DNA from: Hyphomonadaceae bacterium
Lineage (GTDB): Bacteria; Pseudomonadota; Alphaproteobacteria; Caulobacterales; Aquidulcibacteraceae
Reading direction: 5' to 3'
Assembly (NCBI GenBank): GCA_019753105.1
Contig: JAIELJ010000006.1
Coordinates: 186,001-250,000 of the forward strand
Length of the DNA: 64,000 bases
In this document: positions 33,656 through 42,817 of the stretch, piece by piece
Layout: each line of letters begins with the position of its first letter
Numbering within the stretch: position 1 is the stretch's first letter
Notes under the pieces: generated by a model
Databases searched by the model: none
What the model was told of the DNA's origin: nothing
What the model saw: only the letters and a program-made list of their open reading frames with translations
Position numbers and translations under genes: made by a program

Positions 33656-35233
33656 ATGACGGGACACGTCGACACTTTCGTGCGCGACAATCTCCCGCCG
33701 CGCGACCAATGGCCGGAACTGCGCTTTACGCTGCCGGAGTTGCAGTTTCCTGAGCACTATAATGCGAGCAGCATTCTCGATGCGGCGATCGACAACAAGC
33801 TCGGCCCAAGACCGGCCATGCACTATCTGTCGATCACCTATACCTACGAGATGTTGCTAAGAGACGCGTGCAACATTGCGAATGTCTTGAAGCACGACTT
33901 TGGACTCGTGCCTGGCAATCGCGTTCTCATCCACGCCTCAAATAGCATGTTCTCAATCCCAGCGTGGTGGGGCGTGTTTCGCGCTGGCGGCGTTGCGGTC
34001 GGCACTATGCCGATGCTACGCGCGCCCGAATTGGCCATCATTCTGGAGAAGGCCCAAGTCTCACACGCCATTGTCGACTCTCATCTCGCTGCAGAGTTTG
34101 AGCAAGCGCGACAGCAAGCCCCTTCACTGATGCATGTCATCTATACAGATGATCTCGACCAGCGCATGGCGAGCGCCGCCGGATACTGCTCCGCGGTGAA
34201 AACAACGCCAAACGATCCCGCGCTGATCGCCTTCACCTCCGGCACGACCGGCAAGCCCAAGGGCTGCGTGCACTTCCATCGTGACATCGCCGCGATGGCG
34301 GAGACGTTCTCGCGTCACGTGCTTCGGCCGAAGGCGAGCGATGTGTTCATCGGCACGCCGCCGCTGGCGTTTACGTTCGGCCTCGGCGCGGGCGTGGTGT
34401 TTCCCGCCAATGTCGGCGCCGCAACGGTCGTGTGCCCCAAGCCCGGCTTCGACGTGCTCGCCGACACCATCGCGCAACACAAGGCCACCACGCTGTTCAC
34501 CTCCCCCACCGGCTATCGCGCGCTGATGAAGCAAGATTTGAGCAAGCTTGCCTCACTGCATACGTGCGTCTCCGCCGGCGAGCACTTGCCGAAGGCGACA
34601 TCCGACCAGTGGTTCGAGCGCACCGGCATCCGCATCATCGACGGTATCGGCGCGACAGAGATGATCCATATCTTCGTCTCCGCGCGCGGCGACGACATTC
34701 GCCCCGGCGCCACCGGCAAAGCCGTGCCGGGCTACGAAGCGACCTTGCTCGATGCGAATGATCAACCGTTCGACGGCGAAGGCGAAGGCCGGCTCGCTAT
34801 TCGCGGGCCGACGGGCTGCCGCTATCTCGCTGACGAACGGCAATGCAATTATGTCGTCAACGGCTGGAACGTCACAGGCGATCTCTATCGCCGCGATGCG
34901 GACGGCTATTTCTGGTACCTCGCGCGCGCCGACGACATCATCATTTCGTCCGGCTACAATATCGGCGCGCCCGAAGTCGAAAACGCACTGCTGACGCATG
35001 ATGCGGTGTCGGAAGCGGCCGTGATCGGCGTTCCGGATGAGGAGCGCGGGCAGATCGTCAAGGCGTTCGTGGTGCTCAAACCCGGCGCCAGCGTCGATGC
35101 GCGCGCGCTGCAGGACCACGTCAAGCAGACGATCGCGCCGTATAAGTATCCGCGCGCCATTGAGTTCGTCGCCGAATTGCCGAAGACGCATACGGGCAAG
35201 CTGCAGCGCTTCAAATTACGCGAGAGCCCATGA
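33656..35233 (+). CDS. Aryl-CoA ligase (2-aminobenzoate/benzoate-CoA ligase family)
   Basis: A 525-residue AMP-forming acyl-CoA synthetase that would activate the aromatic acid. The phosphate-binding loop is FTSGTTGKPKGCVH near residue 197, followed by DGIGATEMIHIF (A5), NGWNVTGDLYRRDADGYFWY (A7) and the C-terminal catalytic Lys in KTHTGKLQRFKLRE. The N-terminal motif FPEHYNASSILDAAID resembles benzoate-type ligases. The start at 33656 is one base after the hydratase TGA. It overlaps the thioesterase gene (ATGA). Confidence 0.9.
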   Translation: MTGHVDTFVRDNLPPRDQWPELRFTLPELQFPEHYNASSILDAAIDNKLGPRPAMHYLSITYTYEMLLRDACNIANVLKHDFGLVPGNRVLIHASNSMFSIPAWWGVFRAGGVAVGTMPMLRAPELAIILEKAQVSHAIVDSHLAAEFEQARQQAPSLMHVIYTDDLDQRMASAAGYCSAVKTTPNDPALIAFTSGTTGKPKGCVHFHRDIAAMAETFSRHVLRPKASDVFIGTPPLAFTFGLGAGVVFPANVGAATVVCPKPGFDVLADTIAQHKATTLFTSPTGYRALMKQDLSKLASLHTCVSAGEHLPKATSDQWFERTGIRIIDGIGATEMIHIFVSARGDDIRPGATGKAVPGYEATLLDANDQPFDGEGEGRLAIRGPTGCRYLADERQCNYVVNGWNVTGDLYRRDADGYFWYLARADDIIISSGYNIGAPEVENALLTHDAVSEAAVIGVPDEERGQIVKAFVVLKPGASVDARALQDHVKQTIAPYKYPRAIEFVAELPKTHTGKLQRFKLRESP

Positions 35234-35643
35234 ACCCGTTCACACGCGAAATCATTGTCCGTTTCGAACACTGCGACGCCGCCGGCATCATGTTCTATCC
35301 GCGCTTCTTCGCGCTGGTGAACGAGACGGTTGAGGATTGGTTCGCGAGTCTGGGCTTCGACTTCAAGACGCTGCACGTCGATCAGCGCAAAGGCGTGCCG
35401 ACTGTGCGGTTGGAGAGCGAGTTCGTGGCGCCGGTGCGGATGGGCGATGTGTTGAAGCAAAGCTTAGGTGTCGAGGCGCTGGGCAATGCATCGCTTGGAT
35501 TGAAGCACCTCGCCGTCGTCGGCGATGGCGCGGTCGCTCGCTTCGATCAGACTTTGGTGTTCACCGATCTCAACGCGATGAAGGCTGAGCCGTGGCCGGC
35601 CGATCTGCGCGCGGCGATCGCCAAGTTCGCGGAGATCACATGA
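35230..35643 (+). CDS. 4HBT-type hotdog acyl-CoA thioesterase
   Basis: A 137-residue hotdog-fold thioesterase. VRFEHCDAAGIMFYPRFF (residues 10-27) carries the catalytic Asp of the 4-hydroxybenzoyl-CoA thioesterase type. In the operon it may recycle CoA from dead-end aryl-CoA or release a product. Start and stop overlap its neighbours (ATGA on both sides). Confidence 0.9.
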   Translation: MNPFTREIIVRFEHCDAAGIMFYPRFFALVNETVEDWFASLGFDFKTLHVDQRKGVPTVRLESEFVAPVRMGDVLKQSLGVEALGNASLGLKHLAVVGDGAVARFDQTLVFTDLNAMKAEPWPADLRAAIAKFAEIT

Positions 35644-36032
35644 GGACGCTCCTCCCCGAAGGCTGGCCGCGCCCGAAGGGCTATGCGAACGGCATCGAAG
35701 CGGATGGCCGCGTCGTTTTCGTGGCAGGCCAGATCGGCTGGACGCCGGAGGGCAAGTTCGAAGCGACGACGCTGCCTACGCAATTCGCGCAAACGCTCGA
35801 CAATACATTGGCGGTGTTGCGCGAAGCGAACGCCGGGCCGGAGCACGTCGCGCGCATGACGTGGTACATCACGGATAAACGCGCTTACCTCGCCTCGCTC
35901 GCCGAGATCGGCGCGATCTGGCGCGAGAAGATGGGCCGGAACTATCCGGCCATGGCGGTGGTCGAGGTCAAAGCGCTGATAGAGGATGCGGCGCTCATTG
36001 AAATCGAGACAACCGCGGTTGTGCCGCGCTAA
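35640..36032 (+). CDS. RidA (YjgF/YER057c) family protein
   Basis: A 130-residue RidA-like protein with GRVVFVAGQIGW near residue 24, MTWYITDKRAYLA in the middle and AALIEIETTAVV at the end. The Arg that acts in imine hydrolysis by true RidA (near residue 105) is not visible in the expected R-x-x-V position, where MAVVEVKAL is found, so this belongs to another subgroup. A role in deaminating an imine or enamine would fit a 2-aminobenzoate pathway. The ATG at 35640 overlaps the thioesterase stop. Confidence 0.88.
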   Translation: MRTLLPEGWPRPKGYANGIEADGRVVFVAGQIGWTPEGKFEATTLPTQFAQTLDNTLAVLREANAGPEHVARMTWYITDKRAYLASLAEIGAIWREKMGRNYPAMAVVEVKALIEDAALIEIETTAVVPR

Positions 36033-36052
36033 GCTCGTAGCAGGAGCACACA

Positions 36053-36337
36053 ATGGCAGACCACAGCCTTTTCATTTTCGTGCGCGTACATGGCGCGACG
36101 CCGGAAGCGGTTGGCAATGCGCTGCGCGACGGCAGCGACAAGATCATGGATATCTACTCGATCATGGGCGAGTGGGATTTGCTGGTGCGCATCGAGCATC
36201 CCGATCTGAACACGATCCAAACCGTCGTCACCGAGACGATCCGCGCGCATCCGAACGTTGCGCAGACCTACACGATCCTCGGCTATCAGCTTTACGGCTC
36301 GAAATGGCCGGGCTTCGATTATCCCGATAGCGAATGA
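36053..36337 (+). CDS. Stand-alone Lrp/AsnC ligand-binding (RAM) domain protein
   Basis: A 94-residue protein consisting only of the alpha/beta RAM domain: FIFVRVHGATPEAVGNAL, then IYSIMGEWDLLVRIEHPDLN and QTYTILGYQLYG. No helix-turn-helix precedes it. Such SraA-like domains bind amino acids or related ligands as oligomers. A GGAG ribosome site precedes the ATG; its TGA overlaps the next ATG. Confidence 0.85.
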   Translation: MADHSLFIFVRVHGATPEAVGNALRDGSDKIMDIYSIMGEWDLLVRIEHPDLNTIQTVVTETIRAHPNVAQTYTILGYQLYGSKWPGFDYPDSE

Positions 36338-37119
36338 GCCTCGACCTCGAGGCCGAGTACAACAACCGCACCCGCGTGCCCGAGCACCCGGCGATCATCG
36401 CGAGCTGGGCGAGCGACTCTGCTGCGTATCGTGAAGCCAGGCCGCCGCGCGTCGTGCGCTATGGCGACGGCGAGCGGCATACGTTTGATTTCTTCGAAGT
36501 TGGCCCCGGCCCTGCCGTGATGTTCATCCATGGCGGCTACTGGCAGGCGCTTGATAAGAGCTTCTTCTCGCACATGGCGCGTGGACTGAATGCGCTGGGC
36601 ATTGGTGTTGCTGTGCCGAGCTACGATCTTTGCCCGAACGTGCGCATTGGCGATATCGTCGAGCAGATGCGCGCGGCGTGTGCGGCGCTGCATGGCGAGA
36701 TCAACGCGCCGGTGATCGCGAGCGGCCATTCCGCCGGCGGACATCTAGCGGCGTGTTTGCTGGCGACGGACGCGCACGTGCCTGCAGCGTACGCGATCTC
36801 CGGCCTGTTTGAGTTGAAGCCCATTGTACCGACAAGCATCAACAGTGCGCTGCGGTTAGACGATGAAGAAGCGGAGGCGCTGAGCCCCCTCTCCTGGCCG
36901 TCCCCGGAGGGCAAGATTCTCGACGCCGTCGCAGGCGCCGCCGAGTCGAGTGAGTACTTGCGCCAGAGCGCGGCGATCGTTGAGGCATGGGGCGCGGATG
37001 GCGTGGAGACGCGCTACGAAGCGATCACCGGCGCCAACCACTTCACAGTCATCGCGCCGCTGGCGGACGCCAACAGCGCGATGTGTGCTCGCATCCTTGA
37101 ACTAACGACGCGCCTTTAG
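36334..37119 (+). CDS. Alpha/beta hydrolase, kynurenine formamidase-like
   Basis: A 261-residue serine hydrolase. It starts near LEAEYNNRTRVPEHPAII, then the oxyanion motif MFIHGGYWQALD (HGGYW as in arylformamidases), the nucleophile elbow SGHSAGGHLAA and a His near ANHF. An arylformamidase role (N-formylkynurenine or formyl-anthranilate hydrolysis) would link tryptophan breakdown to 2-aminobenzoate, fitting the operon, but other amide or ester substrates are possible. It is the last gene and ends 4 bases into the 3' end of the convergent M16 gene. Confidence 0.85.
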   Translation: MSLDLEAEYNNRTRVPEHPAIIASWASDSAAYREARPPRVVRYGDGERHTFDFFEVGPGPAVMFIHGGYWQALDKSFFSHMARGLNALGIGVAVPSYDLCPNVRIGDIVEQMRAACAALHGEINAPVIASGHSAGGHLAACLLATDAHVPAAYAISGLFELKPIVPTSINSALRLDDEEAEALSPLSWPSPEGKILDAVAGAAESSEYLRQSAAIVEAWGADGVETRYEAITGANHFTVIAPLADANSAMCARILELTTRL

Positions 37120-39923
37120 TTCGGCTGCACCACCTCAATCGGCAGGCCCAGGCCTTCCAGTTGCGGCCGCACGACCGACGCGTCGCCAACTACAACCCAG
37201 ACGAAGCGCGACGGATCGACGACACCGCGCACGGCCTGATCCATTTGCGTCGCACTCATGCCGCGATAGCGGCTGGCCAGGCGCTCCCAATAATCGTCGG
37301 GGCGATTGTAGAGCGCGTTGGTGCGCAGCGCGCCGAGGATCGAGGCGGCGGTTTCGAACGAACCCGGCAATTGGCGGATGTTGCCGTTGATCGTGCGCGT
37401 GTGCTCGGCGGCAGTGACGCCGTTCGGCCCACGGAACGCGTTGATCTGTTCGATCAGCACCCGGATCGAGTCGCCCGTGCGGTCAGCCTGCACCGGTGCA
37501 TTAATCACATACGGCACGCGATTTTCGCGCAGTTGCAACACGCCGTTCAAGCCATACGACCAACCGCGACGCTCACGGATTTCCGTGTTGATGCGCGAGA
37601 GGAAGTTGTTGCCGAGAATTTCGTTGCCGGCATTGAGCGTCACCGTGTCGTCGCGGCCGGTGATCGGCAGCACAGCGCCTGCATAGATCACCGATTGCGG
37701 CGATTGCGGGCGGTTGACGATCACGATGCGCGATTGCGGCGCGGGGATCGCGGCGCTGAAGTCCTTGCGGCCGACAGCGACGTCGCCGCCGCGCCAGTTG
37801 CCGAACCGCTGATCAAGCGCGCGGCGGATTTCGGAGAGCGGGCGATCCGAGACGACGAAGATGCGCGCAGTTTCAGGACGGATCCAAGTTTGGTGGAACG
37901 CGACCAGATTATCGCGCGTAAGCGCGCCAACCGATTGCGCGCTGCCGAGGCCGGACGGCGGACGGCCGTACGGGTGGCTGGCGCCATAGAGAATCGGCGG
38001 CAAAGCGCGCTGTGCAAGGCCGTTGGGCGACGTGGCTTCTGTACCGACCGCCGCGAGCTGTTGTTCACGCAGGCGCGAGACTTCGCTTTCGGCGAAGTCC
38101 GGGCGCTGCACGGTGTCAGCGAGGAGGTCGAGCGAGAGGCCGAGATTGGCCGAGAGTGCGGTCATCGTCACCGATGAGCGATCGAGCGAACCCGCGGCAG
38201 TGATGTTGGCGCCGAGGCGTTCTTCGATCTCAGCGATTTCCATCGCGTCCATGCCATCGGCGCCGGACGTCATCGCGTTCAACGTCAGCACTTGCGTGCC
38301 GAAGCCGCCTTGCGGATCGGCGGCAATGCCGGCGTCGAAATCGACCGCCACCAGCGTCACTGGAATCGAGTCGCGCTGTGCGTAGACGACTTCAATGCCA
38401 TTCGAGAGACGCGCGCGCTCGACGTTCGGGAAATCGAGATCGGCAATTTCGCCGATCGCCGGCATCGGATCGCGCGGCGTAATCACCGGTGGTGAATTGT
38501 CCGGCGCCGGACGGCCCGTCGATGCTGCTTCCGGATAGGGTTCGCGCACACCGGGATCGACACGCAGCGAATAGACCGGACGCGTCAGCCAGCGGCCCAT
38601 CGCATCGCGCACGCTGGCAGGCGTTACGTCGCCATAAGCGAGCAAGTTGCGGCGGAAGAAGCCAGGATCGCCGGCGATCACCGCGCCATTGGCAAGCGCC
38701 ACGGTCTGGCCATTGAAGCCGCCGACCTGTTCGATGGCGAACAGGCCGGCAGACACCTGCCCTGTCGCAACGCGTTGGATCTCGTCCTCTGTCGGGCCAT
38801 TGGCGATGAAGTCGTTGATGATGCCATCGAGACGCGCTGACACCGCCGCAACATCGCCGCCGGGCTTCACGTCGACGATGACGTAGAACATGCCGACGCG
38901 CTGGAACGATTGCACGAACGAACTCACCGACACCGCCGTCTGATCGCCGCGTACCAATTCGCGATCGAGACGCGACGTGGCGAGGCCGCCCAGCACTTGC
39001 GCAGCTGTCACGAGATCTTGCGTGTCGTCGCTGGCGAGACCAGGCACGGTCCAGACGCGATAGAGGCGCGTATTGTTGACGCGATCAGCCATCGTCTCTG
39101 ACACAGGCGCTGCGAGCGTCGGAATGTCGGCGGCAGCGGGAATGTTCTGCGCACCGCGCGGAATCTGGCCGAAATAGCGCTCCACGAGCGGGCGCGCTTC
39201 GGCAGCATTGATGTCGCCGGTCAGCACGAGCACAGCATTGTTCGGGCCGTAATTGTCGCGGAACCACTGGCGCACTTCCTCGAGCGAGGCGCCATCGAGA
39301 TCGGCCATCGAGCCGATGGTGGAGTGGCGATACGGATGACCTTCCGGGAAGAGGCCGGCGAGGATGCGATAGTTGGCAAGTCCGAACGGCTGATTGTCGT
39401 TCTGCCGCTTTTCGTTTTGCACGATGCCGCGTTGCGCATCGAGCGATTGCTGTGTCAGCGCGCCGAGCAGATAGCCCATGCGCTCGCTCTCAATATAGAG
39501 GCCGCGATCAAGCGCTTGCGTCGGGACGGTTTGGAAATAATTGGTGCGGTCGAACCAAGTGGTGCCGTTCCAATTGGTCGCGCCCATGTCGCGCAGCGGT
39601 TCGATCAGGTTCGGAATGTGCTCGGTGCCGTTGAACAGCATGATGTGTTCGAAGAGGTGAGCAAAGCCCGTCTGGCCTTCCGGCTCATCCTTCGAGCCGA
39701 CATTATACCAAGCGGCGATGCCGACGATTGGCGCCTTGCGATCCTCGTGGACCAGCACAGTGAGGCCGTTATCGAGCGTGAAGCTCTCATACGGCACATC
39801 GACGCCGGCCATGAGTTCTTCGACCGAAGCCGGTTGCGCATTGCCCGCCGCCGGCGCGCCGCCACTGGCGCTCGCGCACGCCGCTAACCCGAGCGCCGCC
39901 GCAGCCATTAACAAAGTGCGCAT
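37116..39923 (-). CDS. M16 family zinc protease, two-domain lipoprotein
   Basis: A 935-residue periplasmic or membrane-anchored pitrilysin-type protease. A lipobox (LGLAACA) sits at residues 12-18. The first half holds the inverted zinc motif HLFEH near residue 89 and a downstream Glu in the LEEVRQWFRDNYGPNNA region; the second half is the inactive-type M16 domain with the substrate-binding R/Y region (RRGWSYGLNG near 790). Relatives degrade short peptides. Its 3' end overlaps that of the convergent hydrolase gene by 4 bases. Confidence 0.92.
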   Translation of the reverse strand: MRTLLMAAAALGLAACASASGGAPAAGNAQPASVEELMAGVDVPYESFTLDNGLTVLVHEDRKAPIVGIAAWYNVGSKDEPEGQTGFAHLFEHIMLFNGTEHIPNLIEPLRDMGATNWNGTTWFDRTNYFQTVPTQALDRGLYIESERMGYLLGALTQQSLDAQRGIVQNEKRQNDNQPFGLANYRILAGLFPEGHPYRHSTIGSMADLDGASLEEVRQWFRDNYGPNNAVLVLTGDINAAEARPLVERYFGQIPRGAQNIPAAADIPTLAAPVSETMADRVNNTRLYRVWTVPGLASDDTQDLVTAAQVLGGLATSRLDRELVRGDQTAVSVSSFVQSFQRVGMFYVIVDVKPGGDVAAVSARLDGIINDFIANGPTEDEIQRVATGQVSAGLFAIEQVGGFNGQTVALANGAVIAGDPGFFRRNLLAYGDVTPASVRDAMGRWLTRPVYSLRVDPGVREPYPEAASTGRPAPDNSPPVITPRDPMPAIGEIADLDFPNVERARLSNGIEVVYAQRDSIPVTLVAVDFDAGIAADPQGGFGTQVLTLNAMTSGADGMDAMEIAEIEERLGANITAAGSLDRSSVTMTALSANLGLSLDLLADTVQRPDFAESEVSRLREQQLAAVGTEATSPNGLAQRALPPILYGASHPYGRPPSGLGSAQSVGALTRDNLVAFHQTWIRPETARIFVVSDRPLSEIRRALDQRFGNWRGGDVAVGRKDFSAAIPAPQSRIVIVNRPQSPQSVIYAGAVLPITGRDDTVTLNAGNEILGNNFLSRINTEIRERRGWSYGLNGVLQLRENRVPYVINAPVQADRTGDSIRVLIEQINAFRGPNGVTAAEHTRTINGNIRQLPGSFETAASILGALRTNALYNRPDDYWERLASRYRGMSATQMDQAVRGVVDPSRFVWVVVGDASVVRPQLEGLGLPIEVVQPN

Positions 39924-40075
39924 GCCCTGCTCTCCGCGAATCCGTTGCGCGGAGGCTTATCCCGGGAGGCTTAATCAACCGCAGCCGTCTGCGACCAAGC
40001 GCGGCGATTGGGCGACGCATGAGCCGTCTTGAGGTGGCGGCCAACCCCCTGTATAGCCCTCCGACCCAACGGTCA

Positions 40076-40150
<75 letters not shown>

Positions 40151-40185
40151 TCCGTCCACTTTGATTTTGCCGGTAATTACCGCCC

Positions 40186-40548
40186 TCAGGCGGCGGCGAT
40201 CACGCGTTCGATCTCGATCACCAGGTCCTTCAGGTGGAAGGGCTTGGAGAGCACCTTGGCGTCTTTTGGGGCCTGGCTTTGAGCTGAGAGCGCGACGGCG
40301 GCGAAGCCGGTTATGAAGACGATCTTCATGGCCGGATCGGCTTCCGCGCCACGGCGGGCGAGTTCGATGCCATCGATGCCCGGCATGACGATGTCGGTCA
40401 GCAGCAGATCGTAGCTGCCGTGTTCCAGCGCTTCCCAGGCGGAATCGCCGTCGCCATGATCAGAGACGTCGTGACCGGCGCGCGTCAGGCTCGTTACGAG
40501 GAAGCCGCGCAGCGAGTCATCGTCTTCAGCCAGCAGAATGCGCGCCAT
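40186..40548 (-). CDS. cpdR: CpdR-type single-domain response regulator
   Basis: A 120-residue stand-alone receiver. Phosphoacceptor Asp in LLLTDIVMPGIDG near residue 51; acidic pair in LLAEDDDSLRGFL; Lys in KPFHLKDLV. Length and N-terminal MARILLAEDD match CpdR, which in its unphosphorylated form recruits ClpXP to the cell pole and primes degradation of CtrA-pathway proteins. The ATG at 40548 is preferred over 40593, which adds 15 residues unlike CpdR. It is divergent from the N-formylglutamate amidohydrolase gene. Confidence 0.88.
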   Translation of the reverse strand: MARILLAEDDDSLRGFLVTSLTRAGHDVSDHGDGDSAWEALEHGSYDLLLTDIVMPGIDGIELARRGAEADPAMKIVFITGFAAVALSAQSQAPKDAKVLSKPFHLKDLVIEIERVIAAA

Positions 40549-40684
40549 GCGTCGCCACCTTATGTCCCCCGCACCAGCGGTAGCCTCTAGCACGAGGCAG
40601 GTAAAGGCGCGCTAAACCGTCATAAACGCCGGTAAGCATGTGGAAACGTTGACGGGCGGCGCAGGCATAGCGAACAATGTGTGT

Positions 40685-41596
40685 ATGGACCCGACGGATC
40701 TTGGTCAGGGCGCGGCGCGCGACCTAGCGGAAGGCGAAGGCTTGGCCGCGCCAGCAGCCGAGCCTCCGTTCGTTCTGATCGAGCCTCTCCGGCGGACCTC
40801 ACCCCTCATTTTCGCTTCGCCGCATAGCGGCCGGCGGTATCCTGCTGAATTGCTTGCGGACGCACGTGTCTCGCTGATCAGCCTGCGCCGCTCCGAGGAC
40901 GCTTACGTGGATGAGCTGTTTGCCGGGGCAGCGGCGCATGGCGCGGCAGTGCTCTCGGCGACGATCGCGCGAGCCTATGTCGATCTCAATCGCGACCCGG
41001 CTGAACTCGATCCGGACATGTTCGATGAACGCCCGCCGCACAGCGTGCATCTGACGTCCGCACGTGTGCAGGCAGGGCTCGGCGCCATTCCGCGCGTGAG
41101 CGGAGACGGCCAGAACATTTATCGCCGGAGGCTGCCGCTTAGCGATGCGGAGCGGCGCATTGCACAGGTGCACCGGCCCTATCACGCGATGTTGCGCAAT
41201 CTCGTCACTGAGACGAGCGCGGCGTTCGGCTGCGCGGTGCTTGTCGATTGCCATTCGATGCCATCGAGCGCGCGCGGCGCGCATGCGCCGGACATTGTGC
41301 TGGGCGATCGTTTCGGTGCGTCGTGTCATCCGTCTGTGACAGCGCTGGCTGAAGCAACGTTGCGCCGCCTCGGTTACCGCGTCGCCCGTAACGCGCCCTT
41401 CGCGGGCGGACACACGACTCAGACTTATGGCCGCCCCGCGCACGGCGTTCATGCACTGCAGATCGAAATCAATCGCGCACTCTATGTGGATGAGCGCACA
41501 CTCGAGCGTAGCAATGGCTACGTCCGCGTACGGGCCGACATGAGCCGGCTAGCCGAAGCGCTTAATGTTGCTGCGCTGCACAAAAGCTTGGCCTAA
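40685..41596 (+). CDS. N-formylglutamate amidohydrolase
   Basis: Hydrolyses N-formylglutamate to glutamate and formate in the last step of one histidine-degradation route, or removes related N-formyl groups. Visible motifs: PLIFASPHSGRRYPAELL near residue 40, then LNRDPAELDPDMF, VDCHSMPSS near 200 and PFAGGHTTQTYG near 245; HSG and DCHSMP supply metal ligands. A GTG at 40640 would add 15 residues. The rest of the histidine pathway is not in this window. Confidence 0.85.
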   Translation: MDPTDLGQGAARDLAEGEGLAAPAAEPPFVLIEPLRRTSPLIFASPHSGRRYPAELLADARVSLISLRRSEDAYVDELFAGAAAHGAAVLSATIARAYVDLNRDPAELDPDMFDERPPHSVHLTSARVQAGLGAIPRVSGDGQNIYRRRLPLSDAERRIAQVHRPYHAMLRNLVTETSAAFGCAVLVDCHSMPSSARGAHAPDIVLGDRFGASCHPSVTALAEATLRRLGYRVARNAPFAGGHTTQTYGRPAHGVHALQIEINRALYVDERTLERSNGYVRVRADMSRLAEALNVAALHKSLA

Positions 41597-41746
41597 CGAC
41601 ACAACCGCAGCAAGAAAAGCACAGTGCCTCAATAAAGGCGCCGAGGACGTTCCTACCCCCTTTTTCGCGAACGGGGGCGTCGTCTAAGAGGGGGAACCTG
41701 GTCATCGGATCAACCACCGGTGGCGCTGCTTATGCGGGGGAAATTC

Positions 41747-42526
41747 ATGAAGAAGACTGCGTTACTTGCGGCAGCGGCCGCGCTTTTTGTGGCGACGCCA
41801 GCTATGGCCCAGTCGGCCGGCGGTTATGTCGGACTGAACTATGGCAACACCGAAATCGGTGACGATGAAGCCGACACGATCCAGATCGATGCTGCCATCG
41901 GCGGCAACCACAGCCCGGTCGGTTTTCAGTTCGACGTGGGATACGGTCAGACCGAGATTGATAGTGGCGGCGATTTCGACCACGTCACGTTGGCGGGCCA
42001 TGTCTATTGGAACACCGAGAACTTCCGTCTGGGCGCGGTGGTTGTGAACTCCAGCCTGAGTGAGGACGATGCAGCCGACGTAGACGAAATCGCTTACGGT
42101 ATTGAGGGCGGCATCGATATTGGCTCGAATTTCGTGCTGAGCGGCTCTTACACCTGGGGTGAGACCGAATTCCTCGTCGACCTGGACACGCAGAACCTCG
42201 ACATCGGCGCCGCGTTCTACATCAGCGATAACTTCCGTATCGGCGGAACCGTCGGAGCAGGAACGCTCGATGCAGGCGGCGGCTCTGACGAGGTCGACAC
42301 GACTACGCTCGGCCTCAATGCTGAGTACCAGCTCTCCGGGATGCCGCTGAGCTTCCGTGCGTCGTATGACTCGTTCGATGCAGACGACACCCTCACCGAC
42401 AGCGTTGACACATTCAAGCTCGGCGCGCGCTGGGCTTTTGGTCTCGGCACACTGCGTGAACGCGATGCGGCAACGCCGTTCGACACCCGCGCTCCTCTGT
42501 TTCAGCGCCTCTACGGCTTCAACTAG
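41747..42526 (+). CDS. Outer-membrane beta-barrel protein (paralog 1)
   Basis: A 259-residue exported protein. Signal peptide MKKTALLAAAAALFVATPAM, cut after AQ near residue 22. The mature part is acidic, rich in alternating hydrophobic/polar residues, and ends QRLYGFN. It is closely similar to the next gene: both share GYVGLNY-like starts, GAFSLG-like strands, EFLVDLDT and a shared C-terminal LRERDAATPFDTR. A porin-like barrel of unknown transport role. ATG 41747 chosen for the signal peptide; GGGGAA ribosome site before it. A terminator follows. Confidence 0.8.
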   Translation: MKKTALLAAAAALFVATPAMAQSAGGYVGLNYGNTEIGDDEADTIQIDAAIGGNHSPVGFQFDVGYGQTEIDSGGDFDHVTLAGHVYWNTENFRLGAVVVNSSLSEDDAADVDEIAYGIEGGIDIGSNFVLSGSYTWGETEFLVDLDTQNLDIGAAFYISDNFRIGGTVGAGTLDAGGGSDEVDTTTLGLNAEYQLSGMPLSFRASYDSFDADDTLTDSVDTFKLGARWAFGLGTLRERDAATPFDTRAPLFQRLYGFN

Positions 42527-42552
42527 GAAGCGAGTCGTTATCGACTTGGATC

Positions 42553-42582
42553 AAGGGCGCTCCGCAAGGAGCGCCCTTTTTT
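42553..42582 (+). terminator. Rho-independent terminator
   Basis: AAGGGCGCTCC / GCAA / GGAGCGCCCTT stem-loop with a six-T run, just after the first outer-membrane protein gene. Confidence 0.92.
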
Positions 42583-42817
42583 CTGTGCGTGACTTTAGCC
42601 ACCCGTTTGCGTTGCAGCATAGAGCAGAGCAAGTCATGCGCTTCGGCAGAAACTTCGCATTCACCTGCGGCGGGAATGTCACGCAACGAACTATCGTTTT
42701 CGTAACGTGACACTGTGCCTTTAAACTGTCCGCCAATCTGTCCAATTAGGCGTCATCCGGCTGTGGGTTTTGCGGGAATTCATCCCTCGGCCACCTCTTA
42801 CGCGGGGAAGTTCTAAA

